64,000 nucleotides of DNA from Haladaptatus salinisoli (GCF_020614375.1 NZ_CP085327.1:744001-808000); one strand, 5' to 3'. Positions 34,587-43,919 are shown, numbered from the stretch's first letter. The notes: generated from the sequence alone by a model not told the origin. A program made the numbers and translations.

Positions 34587-36563
34587 ATGGAGGATGCTAC
34601 GGATACGCTCGCTGACGTAGACGAAATCGTCCACGAACCCGACGCCGAGTTCGTCCAATCCACGAACGTCTGGCGGTTCATGCGGGAACACGACATCGCG
34701 GACTACGACGAACTCATCGAGCGAACTTGTCGAAACGTAGACTGGTTCTGGGACGAACTGGTGGACCACCTCGGCATCGAGTTCTACGAGGACTACGAGA
34801 CGGTTCGGGACGACAGCGAGGGGCCGCAGTTCTCGGACTGGTATCCCGGCGGGAAAATCAACATCGCGCACAACGTGGTCGACCGCCACGCGCGGGTCGA
34901 CAGTCCGAACCGGAATCGGGTCGCCTGCATCTGGGAGGGCGAACCGGGCGAGGTGCGCGAAATCACGTACCACGAACTCCGCCGGGAGTCGAACAAGGTG
35001 GCGAACGCCCTCGAAGCGCGGGGAATCGAGACCGGCGACACGGTCGGCCTCTACATGCCGATGGTGCCCGAAGTCATCTCCATCCTCTACGGCATCTTCA
35101 AAGTCGGCGCGATAGCCGTCCCGATCTTCTCCGGGTTCGGCACCGACGCGACGGCGACCCGAATCGAGGACTCGGAGTGTTCGGTGCTCTTCACGGGGGA
35201 CGGCTTCTACCGCCGCGGAAGCGAAGTTCTCCTGAAGGACACGGCGGACGAGGCCGTAGAGCAAGTCGGCCACGTCGAGCACACCATCGTCTACGACCGA
35301 CTGGGCGCGGACGTCGCGTGGCACGACGAGCGCGACGAGCGATGGGACGAGGCCGTCCTCCCGCAGGACGACGAGTACGAGACGAAGGAACTCGACGCCA
35401 GCGACGAGGCGATGCTGCTGTACTCCTCGGGGACGACCGGCAAGCCGAAGGGCATCGTCCACACCCACGCCGGGCAGTTGATGCAGTGCGCGAAGGAGAT
35501 ATACTTCGGCTTCGACCACAAGGATTCGGACCGATTCTTCTGGGTCTCGGACATCGGCTGGATGATGGGGCCGTGGACGCTCATCGGCAACCACGCGTTC
35601 GGCGGCACCATCTTCATGTACGAGGGCGCGCCGGACTACCCCGACCCCGACCGGTTCTGGGAGATGATAGACCGCCACGGCCTGACCGTGTTCGGCATCT
35701 CCCCCACCGCGATTCGGGCGCTCCGCAAGTACGGCGACGAGTGGCTGGACGGTCACGACCTCTCCTCGCTCCGCCTGCTCGGTTCGACCGGCGAACCGTG
35801 GGACCCCGAATCGTGGCTCTGGTTCTACGAGAACGTCGGGGGGAGCAGCGCCCCCATCATCAACATCTCCGGCGGCACCGAAATCTGCGGCTGCTTCCTC
35901 ATGCCGATGCCCATCCAGTCGCTCAAACCCTGCACGCTCGGCGGGCCGGGACTCGGGATGGACATCGACATCGTGGACTCGCAGGGACGGTCCATCGCGG
36001 ACACGCACGAGCGAGGCTACCTCGTCGCCCGCGACTCCTGTCCGTCGATGACCAAGAGCCTCTGGTCGGGCGACGAACGCTACCTGAACGAGTACTGGTC
36101 CACCTTCGAGGACATGTGGAACCACGGCGACTGGGCGCAGAAGGACGAGGACGGCTTCTGGTTCCTGCACGGGCGCGCCGACGACGCCATCAACGTCGCC
36201 GGACGCAAGGTCGGCCCCGCCGAGGTCGAGGGCGCGCTCATCGACCACGAGTCGGTGAACCAGGCCGCCGCCGTCGGCGTTCCGGACGACACGACCGGGC
36301 AGGCCGTCGTCGCCTACGCCATCCTCGAATCCGGCTACGAACCGACCGACGACCTCCGGGCGGAGCTAACCGAGCAGGTCGGCGACGAACTCGGCAAACC
36401 GTTCCGGCCCCGCGAAATCCTGTTCGTCGACGAGTTCCCGAAGACCCAGAGCGGGAAGATAATCCGCCGGGCCATCGAGGCGACCTACACCGGCGAGGAA
36501 CTGGGCGACATGAGCAGCATCGAGAACCCCGATTCGCTCGACAGACTCGAAGAGGCGAGCTAA
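34587..36563 (+). CDS. Acetyl/propionyl-CoA synthetase-type AMP-forming ligase
   Basis: A protein of 658 residues, the usual length for AMP-forming acetyl-CoA synthetases. The nucleotide loop is LLYSSGTTGKPKGIVHTH at about 278-295, followed by GISPTAIRALRKYG, the motif STGEPWDPESWLWFYE, ISGGTEICGCFL, then GDWAQKDEDGFWFLHGRADD and AGRKVGPAEVEGALI. The catalytic Lys is in PKTQSGKIIRRAIE near residue 622. It would activate short-chain acids to their CoA esters. Its neighbour 37372 is an AtoE-type short-chain fatty acid transporter, so uptake and activation are adjacent. Exact chain length cannot be told from sequence. Confidence 0.9.
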   Translation: MEDATDTLADVDEIVHEPDAEFVQSTNVWRFMREHDIADYDELIERTCRNVDWFWDELVDHLGIEFYEDYETVRDDSEGPQFSDWYPGGKINIAHNVVDRHARVDSPNRNRVACIWEGEPGEVREITYHELRRESNKVANALEARGIETGDTVGLYMPMVPEVISILYGIFKVGAIAVPIFSGFGTDATATRIEDSECSVLFTGDGFYRRGSEVLLKDTADEAVEQVGHVEHTIVYDRLGADVAWHDERDERWDEAVLPQDDEYETKELDASDEAMLLYSSGTTGKPKGIVHTHAGQLMQCAKEIYFGFDHKDSDRFFWVSDIGWMMGPWTLIGNHAFGGTIFMYEGAPDYPDPDRFWEMIDRHGLTVFGISPTAIRALRKYGDEWLDGHDLSSLRLLGSTGEPWDPESWLWFYENVGGSSAPIINISGGTEICGCFLMPMPIQSLKPCTLGGPGLGMDIDIVDSQGRSIADTHERGYLVARDSCPSMTKSLWSGDERYLNEYWSTFEDMWNHGDWAQKDEDGFWFLHGRADDAINVAGRKVGPAEVEGALIDHESVNQAAAVGVPDDTTGQAVVAYAILESGYEPTDDLRAELTEQVGDELGKPFRPREILFVDEFPKTQSGKIIRRAIEATYTGEELGDMSSIENPDSLDRLEEAS

Positions 36564-37279
36564 TTCGGGCGGTCGAACGAGAGCGGAACGTCCGCCAACC
36601 GCACGACCTCCTTCTCGGGCGCGTCCTCCACGGCCACGGCGAAATCGCCGGTTCGGTCGGCGTCGAGGCGGATTTCGGCTCCGGCGACGAGCGGAGCGAC
36701 GACCCCGGCGGCGACCGCCCGCGGGTCGGAGAGCGGGGCGCGGACGACGACCGAGTCCCCCGCTTCGAGGTGCCGCGCCTCCGCGACCGCTTCCCCCGCG
36801 TCGAGCAGGTCGGCGCGGGACACCGCGCGGTCCCCCGCGAGCGCGGTCGTCTCGGGAGGAATCGGCGTCTCGGGGAACGCCGGGTTCTCGCTCCACACGT
36901 CGCTCTCGAAGTGGGAGACGCGGGGGTCGTCCACCGCCCCGCCGTAGGAGGCGTACTGGCCGCCGGGCGGGAGGTCGTACTCGCCGACGATCGCGCCGGG
37001 CGCGAGCAGCACGCGGGCGTCGACTTCCCTCGGCGGGTCGAATCTGACGCCCGCGCCGAGCAACGCGCTCCCGAGGAAGCCGAGGACGGGCGGGGCCGCG
37101 GGAGCGGCGACGACGCCGACCGTCGCGCCCTCTCCGACCCCGAGGTGGCGCAGGAAGTTCCCCGTCTTCCACGCCGTCGTCAGAAGCCGGTGGTAGTCGT
37201 ACCCCCGGGAGTCCGGCACCGCCAGCGCCGGGTCGTCGCTCCGTCGCTCGCGGGCGACGAGGTCGGCGAACGTGTCCAT
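36560..37279 (-). CDS. AMP-binding-domain-like protein without the catalytic loop
   Basis: A protein of 239 residues that follows the N-terminal part of acyl-CoA synthetases: RSDDPALAVPDSRGYDYHRL, KTGNFLRHLGVGEGATVGVV, LGFLGSALLGAGVRFDPPRE. The glycine-rich TSGTTGxPKG loop and the C-terminal domain with the catalytic Lys are both missing, so it cannot adenylate on its own. Codon use and the lack of stops suggest an intact short gene, not decay. It converges with the acetyl-CoA-synthetase-type gene with a 4-base overlap at 36560-36563. I recall short proteins of this type next to acs in other haloarchaea. A regulatory or accessory role is possible. Confidence 0.7.
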   Translation of the reverse strand: MDTFADLVARERRSDDPALAVPDSRGYDYHRLLTTAWKTGNFLRHLGVGEGATVGVVAAPAAPPVLGFLGSALLGAGVRFDPPREVDARVLLAPGAIVGEYDLPPGGQYASYGGAVDDPRVSHFESDVWSENPAFPETPIPPETTALAGDRAVSRADLLDAGEAVAEARHLEAGDSVVVRAPLSDPRAVAAGVVAPLVAGAEIRLDADRTGDFAVAVEDAPEKEVVRLADVPLSFDRPN

Positions 37280-37371
37280 GCGAACCCTCGTCCCGGTGCG
37301 CGCAAAAGTCCGACGGTTCGACCGTCTGACGAACGTTTATGCTTTCTTGCTAGACACACTCTGGCGGAGCT

Positions 37372-38802
37372 ATGGCAAACGTAATTCGTCGAATGGCGGA
37401 AGGCAGTTCACGACTCGTCGAACGCTACCTACCGGACGCGTTCCTGTTCGCTATCCTGCTCACGTTCGTCGCGTACGGACTGGCGTTCGGGGCGGTCGAA
37501 CCGCGTTCGGATTACCTGACCCACGCGGAGAACCTCATCGTCGACGGCTGGTACGGCGGATTCTGGGGGCTACTCACCTTCGCGATGCAGATGACGCTCA
37601 TCCTGATGACGGGGTACGCCCTCGCGCAGTCGGCCGCGGTCGACCGACTCCTCTCGCGAATGGCGGCCGTCCCGTCGAGCGAGCGGCGCGCCGCGGCGCT
37701 GGTTCCGGTCGTCGCCGCGGCGGCCTCGTTCGTCCACTGGGGACTCGGACTGGTCGTCGGCGCCATCTTCGCGCGGAAGGTCGCGGAGCAGCTTCGAACC
37801 GTCGATTTCCCGATCATCGTGGCCGGAGCGTACTCGGGGTTCATCGTCTGGCACGGCGGGTTGGCGGGGTCGATACCGCTGGTGCTCAACTCGTCGGCCG
37901 AGAACGGAAACTTCCTCCTCGCGGACGGGGTGCTGAACTCGACCATCTCGACCGGACAGACCATCTTCACGGTCGCCAACCTCGCCCTGTTCGTCGTCGT
38001 CGGGTTCGTCTTCCTCCCGCTGTTGTTCACGCTGATGTACCCGGAGAACGACGAGAAAAAGCGCCCCATCGACCCCGGCGAGTTCGAAACCGCGACCGAC
38101 GGCGGAACCGCCGCCCCGACTATCACCACCGGGAGCATGACGTTCGCGGAGCGAATCGAACACTCCCGTCCCCTCGCGTGGGCCATCGGCCTCGGGGGGC
38201 TGCTGGCCATCGTCGGCTACTTCGGTCGCGGTATCGCCGAGGGAACCATGCCGTGGAACAACCTCAACCTGAACATCGTCAACTTCACGTTCCTCTTCCT
38301 CGGCCTCCTGCTTCACGGCACCCCGGCGGCCTACATCGACGCGATGAAGGAGGCCGTCGAGAACGTCTGGGGCATCATCCTCCAGTTCCCCTTCTACGCC
38401 GGCATCATGGGCATCATGAGCTACGCGCCGGAGGGGTCGACCAGCCTCGCCACGCAGATCGCGCAGGGGATGGTGCAGGTCTCCCCGGAAGGGACGCTCC
38501 CCGCCGTCGCGTTCCTTACCGCCGGACTGGTCAACGTCTTCGTTCCGAGCGGCGGCGGCGAGTGGGCGGTCGTCGGCGAGACGCTCGTCACGGCGGCGCA
38601 GGCGAGCGGCGCGAGCGTTCCCCGGGTCGCCATGGCCGCCGCGTGGGGCGACGCGTGGACGAACATGATACAACCGTTCTGGGCCATCCCGCTGCTGGCT
38701 ATCAGCGGACTCTCCGTCCGCGACATCATGGGCTACTGCGTGATGGTGCTGCTCGGTAGCGGCCTCATCATCGCCGTCGGCATCACCGTCCTGCCGATGT
38801 GA
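37372..38802 (+). CDS. atoE: Short-chain fatty acid transporter (AtoE family)
   Basis: A protein of 476 residues with about twelve hydrophobic segments. Signature regions of AtoE/TIGR00366 are present: FVHWGLGLVVGAIFARKVAE, YSGFIVWHGGLAGSIPLVLN, then MPWNNLNLNIVNFTFLFLGL LLHGTP, QFPFYAGIMGIM and PSGGGEWAVVGETL. The family imports short-chain fatty acids such as acetoacetate or butyrate. The adjacent AMP-forming ligase supplies the CoA activation step, so the pair is a simple fatty acid uptake module. Start ATG 37372 follows the divergent AMP-binding-like gene by 92 bases. Confidence 0.93.
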   Translation: MANVIRRMAEGSSRLVERYLPDAFLFAILLTFVAYGLAFGAVEPRSDYLTHAENLIVDGWYGGFWGLLTFAMQMTLILMTGYALAQSAAVDRLLSRMAAVPSSERRAAALVPVVAAAASFVHWGLGLVVGAIFARKVAEQLRTVDFPIIVAGAYSGFIVWHGGLAGSIPLVLNSSAENGNFLLADGVLNSTISTGQTIFTVANLALFVVVGFVFLPLLFTLMYPENDEKKRPIDPGEFETATDGGTAAPTITTGSMTFAERIEHSRPLAWAIGLGGLLAIVGYFGRGIAEGTMPWNNLNLNIVNFTFLFLGLLLHGTPAAYIDAMKEAVENVWGIILQFPFYAGIMGIMSYAPEGSTSLATQIAQGMVQVSPEGTLPAVAFLTAGLVNVFVPSGGGEWAVVGETLVTAAQASGASVPRVAMAAAWGDAWTNMIQPFWAIPLLAISGLSVRDIMGYCVMVLLGSGLIIAVGITVLPM

Positions 38803-38835
38803 CGCGACCGTTTCCGCGGTCGGCGCGCGGCGCGC

Positions 38836-39459
38836 TCAGTCGCTTCGCCGAAGCAGGTACCCGATCCCCGCCAGACTTCCGAGCGCGGCCGCGAACCCGA
38901 ACCCCGGTAGTCCGCCGTCGGTCACCGTGGAGTCCGTCGCGGTCGTCCCCTCCGCCGACGCCGTCGTGGAACCGGTCGCGGAGTTCGTCGTCGCCGAGGT
39001 CGAGGTCGGGGCGGTCGTGACCGACGCGGTGGCCGTCGCGTTCGCGGTTCCGTTCGCGGTCGTCGTCGGCCGCCTCGTCACGACCTTCCCGCGCATCGTC
39101 TCCGGGTCGAACTCCGAGAAGTAGGTCACCATCTCCGGTTTCACTGTGAACTCCAGCGTTTGGGTCTTTCCCATCTCGCTCACGCGCTCCGTCCGCTTCA
39201 ACACGTTTCCGTCTCCGTCGCCGATGGCGATGTTGTGCGGTTCCCCGTCCAGGTTCTCCCACGCGATGACGTAGGTCTTGCCGACTTGCATCCGGAGCGT
39301 CGGGTTCGTCTCGTTCGCGATGGACTCCGGCGATTGTCCTACCCAACCGGACAGCCGACCGCCGAGTTCGAACGTCGTCGCTTGTCCGCGCGCGAGCCCG
39401 ACCGTCGCGCTCGCTCCAACCACCGCCTGTACGAACCGCCTCCGAGAAATCCGAGTCAT
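38836..39459 (-). CDS. Tat-exported cupredoxin-fold protein with PGF-CTERM anchor, copper ligands lost
   Basis: A protein of 207 residues. The Tat signal is SRRRFVQAVVGASATVGLARG. The cupredoxin domain (about residues 30-130) has VGKTYVIAWENLDGEPHNIA IGD, keeping the first His, and ends MVTYFSEFDPETMRGKVV. In halocyanins this last region holds Cys and His ligands (YxCxxH); here they read YFSEFD, so only one His and one Met of the copper site remain. A Thr/Ser/Ala-rich linker (TANATATASVTTAPTSTSAT) with N-x-T sequons follows. The C-terminus is LPGFGFAAALGSLAGIGYLL RRSD, a PGF-CTERM tag cut and lipid-anchored by archaeosortase. Probably a redox-inactive surface protein. Confidence 0.8.
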   Translation of the reverse strand: MTRISRRRFVQAVVGASATVGLARGQATTFELGGRLSGWVGQSPESIANETNPTLRMQVGKTYVIAWENLDGEPHNIAIGDGDGNVLKRTERVSEMGKTQTLEFTVKPEMVTYFSEFDPETMRGKVVTRRPTTTANGTANATATASVTTAPTSTSATTNSATGSTTASAEGTTATDSTVTDGGLPGFGFAAALGSLAGIGYLLRRSD

Positions 39460-39516
39460 TCGAGGACGCTAATTGTAACGAGACGTGCGGTTTTAGCTCG
39501 TTCGGCTTGACGGAAC

Positions 39517-40662
39517 TCAGAAGCTGTTCTTGATCCGTTCGAAAAAGCCCTGTCCGACTTCCACTTCCTCGCCGCCCGCCTCCGCGAACGCCTCCAGCGC
39601 CTCGCGCTGTTCTTTGTTCAACGATTCGGGCGTGACGACCTGCACCTGCACGTAGAGGTCGCCGTGGCCGCGCCGCCGGAGGTGGGGCATCCCCTTTCCG
39701 CGCAGGCGGAACGTCTCGCCGCTCTGGGTTCCGGCAGGAACGTCCATCTCGACGGTGCCGTCGAGCGTGGAAATCTCGATGTCGTCGCCGAACACGGCCT
39801 GCGGGAACGAGACCGGCGTCCGGTAGAAGAGGTCGGCCCCGTCCCGTTCGAAATCGGGGTGTTCGCGCACGCGAACCTCGATGAGCAGGTCGCCGTTCGG
39901 GCCGCCGTTCTCGCCCGGCGCGCCTTCGCCCTCCATCTGGAGCGTCTGCCCGTCGGCGATGCCCGCGGGGATGTCGACGGTCAGTTTCGCCTCGCGGTGG
40001 ACGACGCCGTCGCCGCCGCACTCGCCGCACCGCTCCTCGTACAGTTGCCCCTCGCCTTGACAGCGCGGGCAGGTGCGCGACTGCTGGACGCGACCGAACG
40101 GCGTCTGTTGCACCTGCGTGACCTGTCCCTGTCCGCGACACTCGGGGCAGGTTTGCACGTCGGCTCCCGGCGGGTGACCCTCCCCGTCGCAGGCGTCGCA
40201 GCGTTCCGGACGCCGAACCGTCACCTGCTTTTTCACGCCCTCGAACGCGTCCTCGAGGTCGATCTCCAGCCCGGTACGGAGGTTCGACCCCTGTCTGGGT
40301 CGGTTCGGGCTTCGACCGCCGCCACCGCCGCCGAAGAACTGCTCGAAGATGTCGCCCATGCCGCCCATGCCGCCCCCACCGCCGAAGGGGTCGCCGCCGG
40401 CGGCACCGCCGGCACCGTCGAAACCGCCGCGCTTCTCGGCCTGTTCGAAGCGGTCGTGACCGAGTTGGTCGTAGGCTCGGCGCTTCTCCTCGTCGGTGAG
40501 CACCTCCTTCGCCTTCTTCACCTTCTTGAACTTCTCGTCTGCGTCCGGGTCGTCGCTCACGTCCGGATGGTACTGGGTGGCCTTCTTCCGATACGCCTGC
40601 TTTATATCGTCTTCGTCGGCGTCCCGACTCACACCGAGCACGTCGTAGAAGTCCTCGCTCAT
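39517..40662 (-). CDS. dnaJ: Chaperone protein DnaJ (Hsp40)
   Basis: A protein of 381 residues. The J domain has YDVLGVSRDADEDDIKQAYR KKA and the HPD motif in YHPDVSDDP. A Gly/Phe-rich linker (AGGDPFGGGGGMGGMGDIFE) follows, then four CxxCxGxG zinc-finger repeats: CDACDGEG, CPECRGQG, CPRCQGEG and CGECGGDG. The C-terminal substrate domains end in GKGMPHLRRRGHGDLYVQVQ. It activates the DnaK ATPase. It lies 97 bases downstream of dnaK and may share its transcript or use its own promoter. Confidence 0.97.
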   Translation of the reverse strand: MSEDFYDVLGVSRDADEDDIKQAYRKKATQYHPDVSDDPDADEKFKKVKKAKEVLTDEEKRRAYDQLGHDRFEQAEKRGGFDGAGGAAGGDPFGGGGGMGGMGDIFEQFFGGGGGGRSPNRPRQGSNLRTGLEIDLEDAFEGVKKQVTVRRPERCDACDGEGHPPGADVQTCPECRGQGQVTQVQQTPFGRVQQSRTCPRCQGEGQLYEERCGECGGDGVVHREAKLTVDIPAGIADGQTLQMEGEGAPGENGGPNGDLLIEVRVREHPDFERDGADLFYRTPVSFPQAVFGDDIEISTLDGTVEMDVPAGTQSGETFRLRGKGMPHLRRRGHGDLYVQVQVVTPESLNKEQREALEAFAEAGGEEVEVGQGFFERIKNSF

Positions 40663-40759
40663 CAGTTATCGTTGATAACGTAGGATGGTACTTGAATCGT
40701 CCGTCTACTCGTCGTCCTCGTCGCCGGAACCGCCCCGCCGCGGTCGGCGAGCGAGGACG

Positions 40760-42661
40760 TCATTCGTCGTCGTCCACGTCCTCGAAGTCGGCGTCGACGT
40801 ACTCGTCGGCGTCCCCGTCGCCGGCACCCTCGGGGCCGGCAGCGCCCGCACCGGGACCTGCGCCGCCCATGCCGCCCATGCCGCCGGGGCCCGCGGCACC
40901 GGCCTGCTGGGCCTGCTGTTGTTCGTACATCTGCTTGCCGATCTCCTGTAGCGCCTTGCTCAGGCTCTCGGTCGCCTCTTCGAGGTCGTCTTTCGTCGCG
41001 TCGTCGTCTCCGAGCGTCTCCTCGACGTTCTCGATCTCGGCGCGGATGTCCGCTTCGAGGTCGTCGTCGACGTTCTCCTCGTTCTCCTCGAGGAGCGTCT
41101 CGGCGCGCTGCACCGCCCCTTCGGCGGCGTTACGGGCCTCGATGCGCTCCCGGCGCTCTTTGTCCTCCTCGGCGTGCTGTTCGGCCTCCTCCTGCATGCG
41201 GTCGATCTCCTCGTCCGAGAGGCCCGCGCCGCCCTCGATGGTTATCTCTTCTTGGTTGCCCGAGCCCTGGTCCTCGGCGGAGACGTTGACGATTCCGTTC
41301 TCGTCGATGTTGAACGCGACCTCGATCTGCGGGGTGCCGGCGGGCGCGGGCGGAATGCCCGAGAGGTGGAACTCGCCGAGCAGTTCGTTCTCGTTGGCTA
41401 TCTCGCGCTCGCCCTGGAAGACGCGCACCTGCACCGAGGTCTGGCTGTCGGCGGCCGTCGTGAATATCTTCGACTCCTCGGTCGGGATGGTCGTGTTCTT
41501 GTCGATGAGGCGCTCGAACAGGCCGCCTTTCACCTCGATGCCGAGCGAGAGGGGCGTCACGTCGAGCAGGACGATGTCGTCCACGTCGCCGGAGAGGACG
41601 CCGCCCTGAATCGCCGCGCCGAGCGCGACGGCTTCGTCGGGGTTGACGTTCTTCTTCGGTTCCTGTGCGGTCATCTCCTCGACTTTCTCCTGCACCTGCG
41701 GCATCCGGGTGGAACCGCCGACGAGGATGACCTCGTCGATGTCGCTCTTGCTGTAGTCGGCGTCCGAGAGGGCCTGTTCGGTCGGTTCGACCGTGCGGTC
41801 GATGAGGTCGCTGGTCAGGGACTCGAACTTCGCGCGGGTGAGACTCTCCTCGAGGTGGACGGGACCGTCGTCGGTCGCCGTGATGAACGGGAGGTTGATG
41901 TCCGTCTCCTTGCGCGAGGAGAGTTCTATCTTCGCCTCCTCCGCGGCGTCCTTGAGTCGCTGGAGCGCCTGACGGTCGTCGCGGAGGTCGATTCCGTGCT
42001 CGTTCTCGAACTCCTCGGCGAGGTAGTCGATGATGGCGCGGTCCCAGTCGTCCCCCCCGAGGTCGTTGTCACCGTTCGTGGCGACCACTTCGTAGACGCC
42101 GCCGCCGAGATCGAGGATAGAAACGTCGAACGTGCCGCCGCCGAGGTCGTAGACGAGAACCGTCTGGTCGGTGTCGTCGTCCAGTCCGTAGGCCATCGAC
42201 GCCGCGGTCGGTTCGTTGACGATGCGCTCCACGTCGAAGCCCGCGATCTCTCCGGCGTCCTTCGTCGCCTGTCGCTGCTTGTCGTTGAAGTACGCGGGAA
42301 CCGTGATGACGGCCTTCTCCACGTCGTCGCCGAGGTACTCCTCGGCGTCGCGCTTTATCTTCTGGAGGATCATCGCCGATATCTGCTCCGGCGTGTACTC
42401 CTCGTCCTCGATTTCGACCGTGTAGTCCTCGTCGCCCATGTGGCGCTTGATGGACTGGATGGTCTTTTCGGGGTTCTGCACCGCCTGATTCTTGGCCGGT
42501 TTCCCCACGAGACGCTCGCCGTCGTCGGAGAACGCGACGACCGAAGGCGTCGTCCGGTCGCCCTCGCCGTTGACGATGATCTCCGGGTCGCCGCCCTCCA
42601 TCACCGCGAACGCGCTGTTCGTGGTACCGAGATCGATACCCAGTATCTTGTTACTCGCCAT
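40760..42661 (-). CDS. dnaK: Chaperone protein DnaK (Hsp70)
   Basis: A protein of 633 residues. The nucleotide domain starts [20 protein letters not shown], and contains [19 protein letters not shown] and [20 protein letters not shown]. The substrate domain holds [20 protein letters not shown]. The short loop after the first strand makes it the DnaK type without the extra segment seen in Gram-negative Hsp70. The C-terminal tail is Gly/Met-rich then acidic ([31 protein letters not shown]). A TATA-like CCTTTAA element at 42691-42697 sits about 32 bases before ATG 42661. It works with DnaJ and GrpE, both encoded here. Confidence 0.98.
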   Translation of the reverse strand: MASNKILGIDLGTTNSAFAVMEGGDPEIIVNGEGDRTTPSVVAFSDDGERLVGKPAKNQAVQNPEKTIQSIKRHMGDEDYTVEIEDEEYTPEQISAMILQKIKRDAEEYLGDDVEKAVITVPAYFNDKQRQATKDAGEIAGFDVERIVNEPTAASMAYGLDDDTDQTVLVYDLGGGTFDVSILDLGGGVYEVVATNGDNDLGGDDWDRAIIDYLAEEFENEHGIDLRDDRQALQRLKDAAEEAKIELSSRKETDINLPFITATDDGPVHLEESLTRAKFESLTSDLIDRTVEPTEQALSDADYSKSDIDEVILVGGSTRMPQVQEKVEEMTAQEPKKNVNPDEAVALGAAIQGGVLSGDVDDIVLLDVTPLSLGIEVKGGLFERLIDKNTTIPTEESKIFTTAADSQTSVQVRVFQGEREIANENELLGEFHLSGIPPAPAGTPQIEVAFNIDENGIVNVSAEDQGSGNQEEITIEGGAGLSDEEIDRMQEEAEQHAEEDKERRERIEARNAAEGAVQRAETLLEENEENVDDDLEADIRAEIENVEETLGDDDATKDDLEEATESLSKALQEIGKQMYEQQQAQQAGAAGPGGMGGMGGAGPGAGAAGPEGAGDGDADEYVDADFEDVDDDE

Positions 42662-42690
42662 TGTTGGGCCAACCTACCCGTTTGCGCCGG

Positions 42691-42697
42691 TTAAAGG
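42691..42697 (-). promoter_or_regulatory. TATA element of dnaK
   Basis: CCTTTAA on the minus strand about 32 bases upstream of ATG 42661. The dnaK gene therefore appears to have its own promoter, separate from grpE which ends 224 bases upstream. Confidence 0.5.
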
Positions 42698-42804
42698 TTA
42701 CTAGATGTCACGACACGTCGCCGAGCGACGCCCCGACGCCCGCCTTCGATTCGGGGTGCGGTAGCCGCTCACATTCGGGAACTTTATGACGAACCGATAC
42801 CCCA

Positions 42805-42823
42805 CCCGCCGAGAAACGGCGGG
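42805..42823 (-). terminator. Hairpin downstream of grpE
   Basis: Perfect 7-bp stem CCCGCCG/CGGCGGG around the loop AGAAA, located about 60 bases past the grpE stop. Together with the nested hairpin next to it, it marks the end of the grpE transcript or a structured grpE/dnaK spacer. Confidence 0.45.
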
Positions 42824-42825
42824 TC

Positions 42826-42884
42826 GGAGACCGCCGCCCGCTCCCCGCCGCCGGGTCCGTCCGTCGTCGGACCCGCCGGTCTCC
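42826..42884 (-). terminator. Nested hairpin touching the grpE stop codon
   Basis: Outer arms GGAGACC (42826-42832) and GGTCTCC (42878-42884), inner arms GGGTCCG (42853-42859) and CGGACCC (42868-42874), all perfect 7-bp pairs. The outer arm ends at the base next to the grpE stop codon (42885-42887). It may stop or stabilise the grpE transcript. Confidence 0.45.
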
Positions 42885-43538
42885 TCACTCCTCGTCGTCC
42901 GCGTCGCCGCCCTCGTTTTCGTCGCCGTTTCCGTCGCTGACGGTGACCTGCGCGGACTGGAGGACCTTCTCGGCCATCTCGTACCCGGGCTGGTACACCT
43001 CGGCGATCGTGTCTTCGGGCCGGTCGCTCTCGACCCGGAGCATCACCTCGTGGCGTTGGGGGTCGACCTCCTCGCCGGGGTCGGGGCGTATCTCGGTGAC
43101 GTTCTCGTCCTCGAACACGCGGTCGAGTTCCTTCAGCGTGAGTTCGACCCCCTCGCGGAGGCTCTCGACGTCCTCGTGTTCCTCCTCCACGGCGCGACGC
43201 AGGTTGTCCCGCACGTCGATGAGTCGCTGGACGAGGTCCTCGGTGGCGCGCTTTTCGAGCTGTTCTTGGCGCTTTTTCGCCCGCTTCTTGTAGTTCTGGA
43301 AGTCGGCCTGCTTTCGCTTCAGTCGCGCTCTGAGGTCGTCCACTTCCGCTTCGAGTTCCCGTCGCTCCGACTCCGCGGCGACGAGGCGCTCCTCCACGTC
43401 GTCGGCGAGGCTCTCGTCGGCCACGGCGACGCGCGCGACCAGGGTAGTTCCCTCCGGGCCGAGCGCGTCGTCCACGTCGGACGCGTCCGGTTCGACTGGC
43501 TGCTCGTCCGCCGTTTGGGCGGCCTCCTCCTCGGTCAT
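42885..43538 (-). CDS. grpE: GrpE nucleotide exchange factor
   Basis: A protein of 217 residues. An acidic N-terminal stretch (QTADEQPVEPDASDVDDALG) leads to a long coiled coil (ESERRELEAEVDDLRARLKR, QADFQNYKKRAKKRQEQLEK) which is the GrpE dimer stalk. The family core follows: LIDVRDNLRRAV, GVELTLKELDRVFEDENVTE and VYQPGYEMAEKVLQSAQVTV, ending in an acidic tail. It exchanges ADP for ATP on DnaK. The gene order grpE-dnaK-dnaJ is the usual one. Confidence 0.95.
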   Translation of the reverse strand: MTEEEAAQTADEQPVEPDASDVDDALGPEGTTLVARVAVADESLADDVEERLVAAESERRELEAEVDDLRARLKRKQADFQNYKKRAKKRQEQLEKRATEDLVQRLIDVRDNLRRAVEEEHEDVESLREGVELTLKELDRVFEDENVTEIRPDPGEEVDPQRHEVMLRVESDRPEDTIAEVYQPGYEMAEKVLQSAQVTVSDGNGDENEGGDADDEE

Positions 43539-43571
43539 ACACGTCGAAAGTTCCCGCGTGCGTTTAAGGTT

Positions 43572-43919
43572 TCAGAATCTGGGCGCGAGTTCGGTTCGGG
43601 CCAGGAGTTCGACGAGCGCCTCCGCGGGGACGCTGTACCGCGGTCGCCCGACCAGTCCGCTGAGCGGGTCGTACTCGACCAGACCGCGCCGGGAGAGCGT
43701 GGGGAGGCGAGTCCGCGAGAGGTCGGCGAGCACCGCTTCGAACGCCTCGTCGGGCACCGGTTCGGACGGCGCGCCCCGCTCCCACGCGGCGACCTCCCTC
43801 GCGAGCGCCTCCAGTTCCATCGGCGCGGTTCCGGCGTGCCGGTCGAGCGAGTAGAGCACGTAGCGGTTGCGACGCTCGGACAGGCTAGCGAGCACCGAAC
43901 CGACAGAACCCCGGGGCAT
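43572..43919 (-). CDS. Small winged-HTH transcription regulator (DUF7344-type)
   Basis: A protein of 115 residues from ATG 43919 (MPRGSVGSVLASLSERRNRY); GTG 43931 would add four residues. It looks like the haloarchaeal small HTH proteins (DUF7344 as I recall): SLSERRNRYVLYSLDRHAGT, LEALAREVAAWERG, then AFEAVLADLSRTRLPTLSRR and GLVEYDPLSGLVGRPRYSVP. The pattern 'LSRRRLP.L...GLVEYD' is the recognition helix and wing region. It sits 33 bases upstream of grpE on the same strand, so it may be a regulator in the chaperone transcript. Confidence 0.75.
   Translation of the reverse strand: MPRGSVGSVLASLSERRNRYVLYSLDRHAGTAPMELEALAREVAAWERGAPSEPVPDEAFEAVLADLSRTRLPTLSRRGLVEYDPLSGLVGRPRYSVPAEALVELLARTELAPRF

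Noticed and set aside
33705..36248. An 847-codon minus-strand frame opposite the HAD, zinc-finger and CoA-ligase genes
   Set aside because: No family motifs; runs across two gene boundaries; it is a shadow of the plus-strand genes.
34727..37384. An 885-codon plus-strand frame in another phase of the CoA ligase
   Set aside because: Arg/Pro-rich composition and overlap with the real ligase frame that has all AMP-binding motifs.
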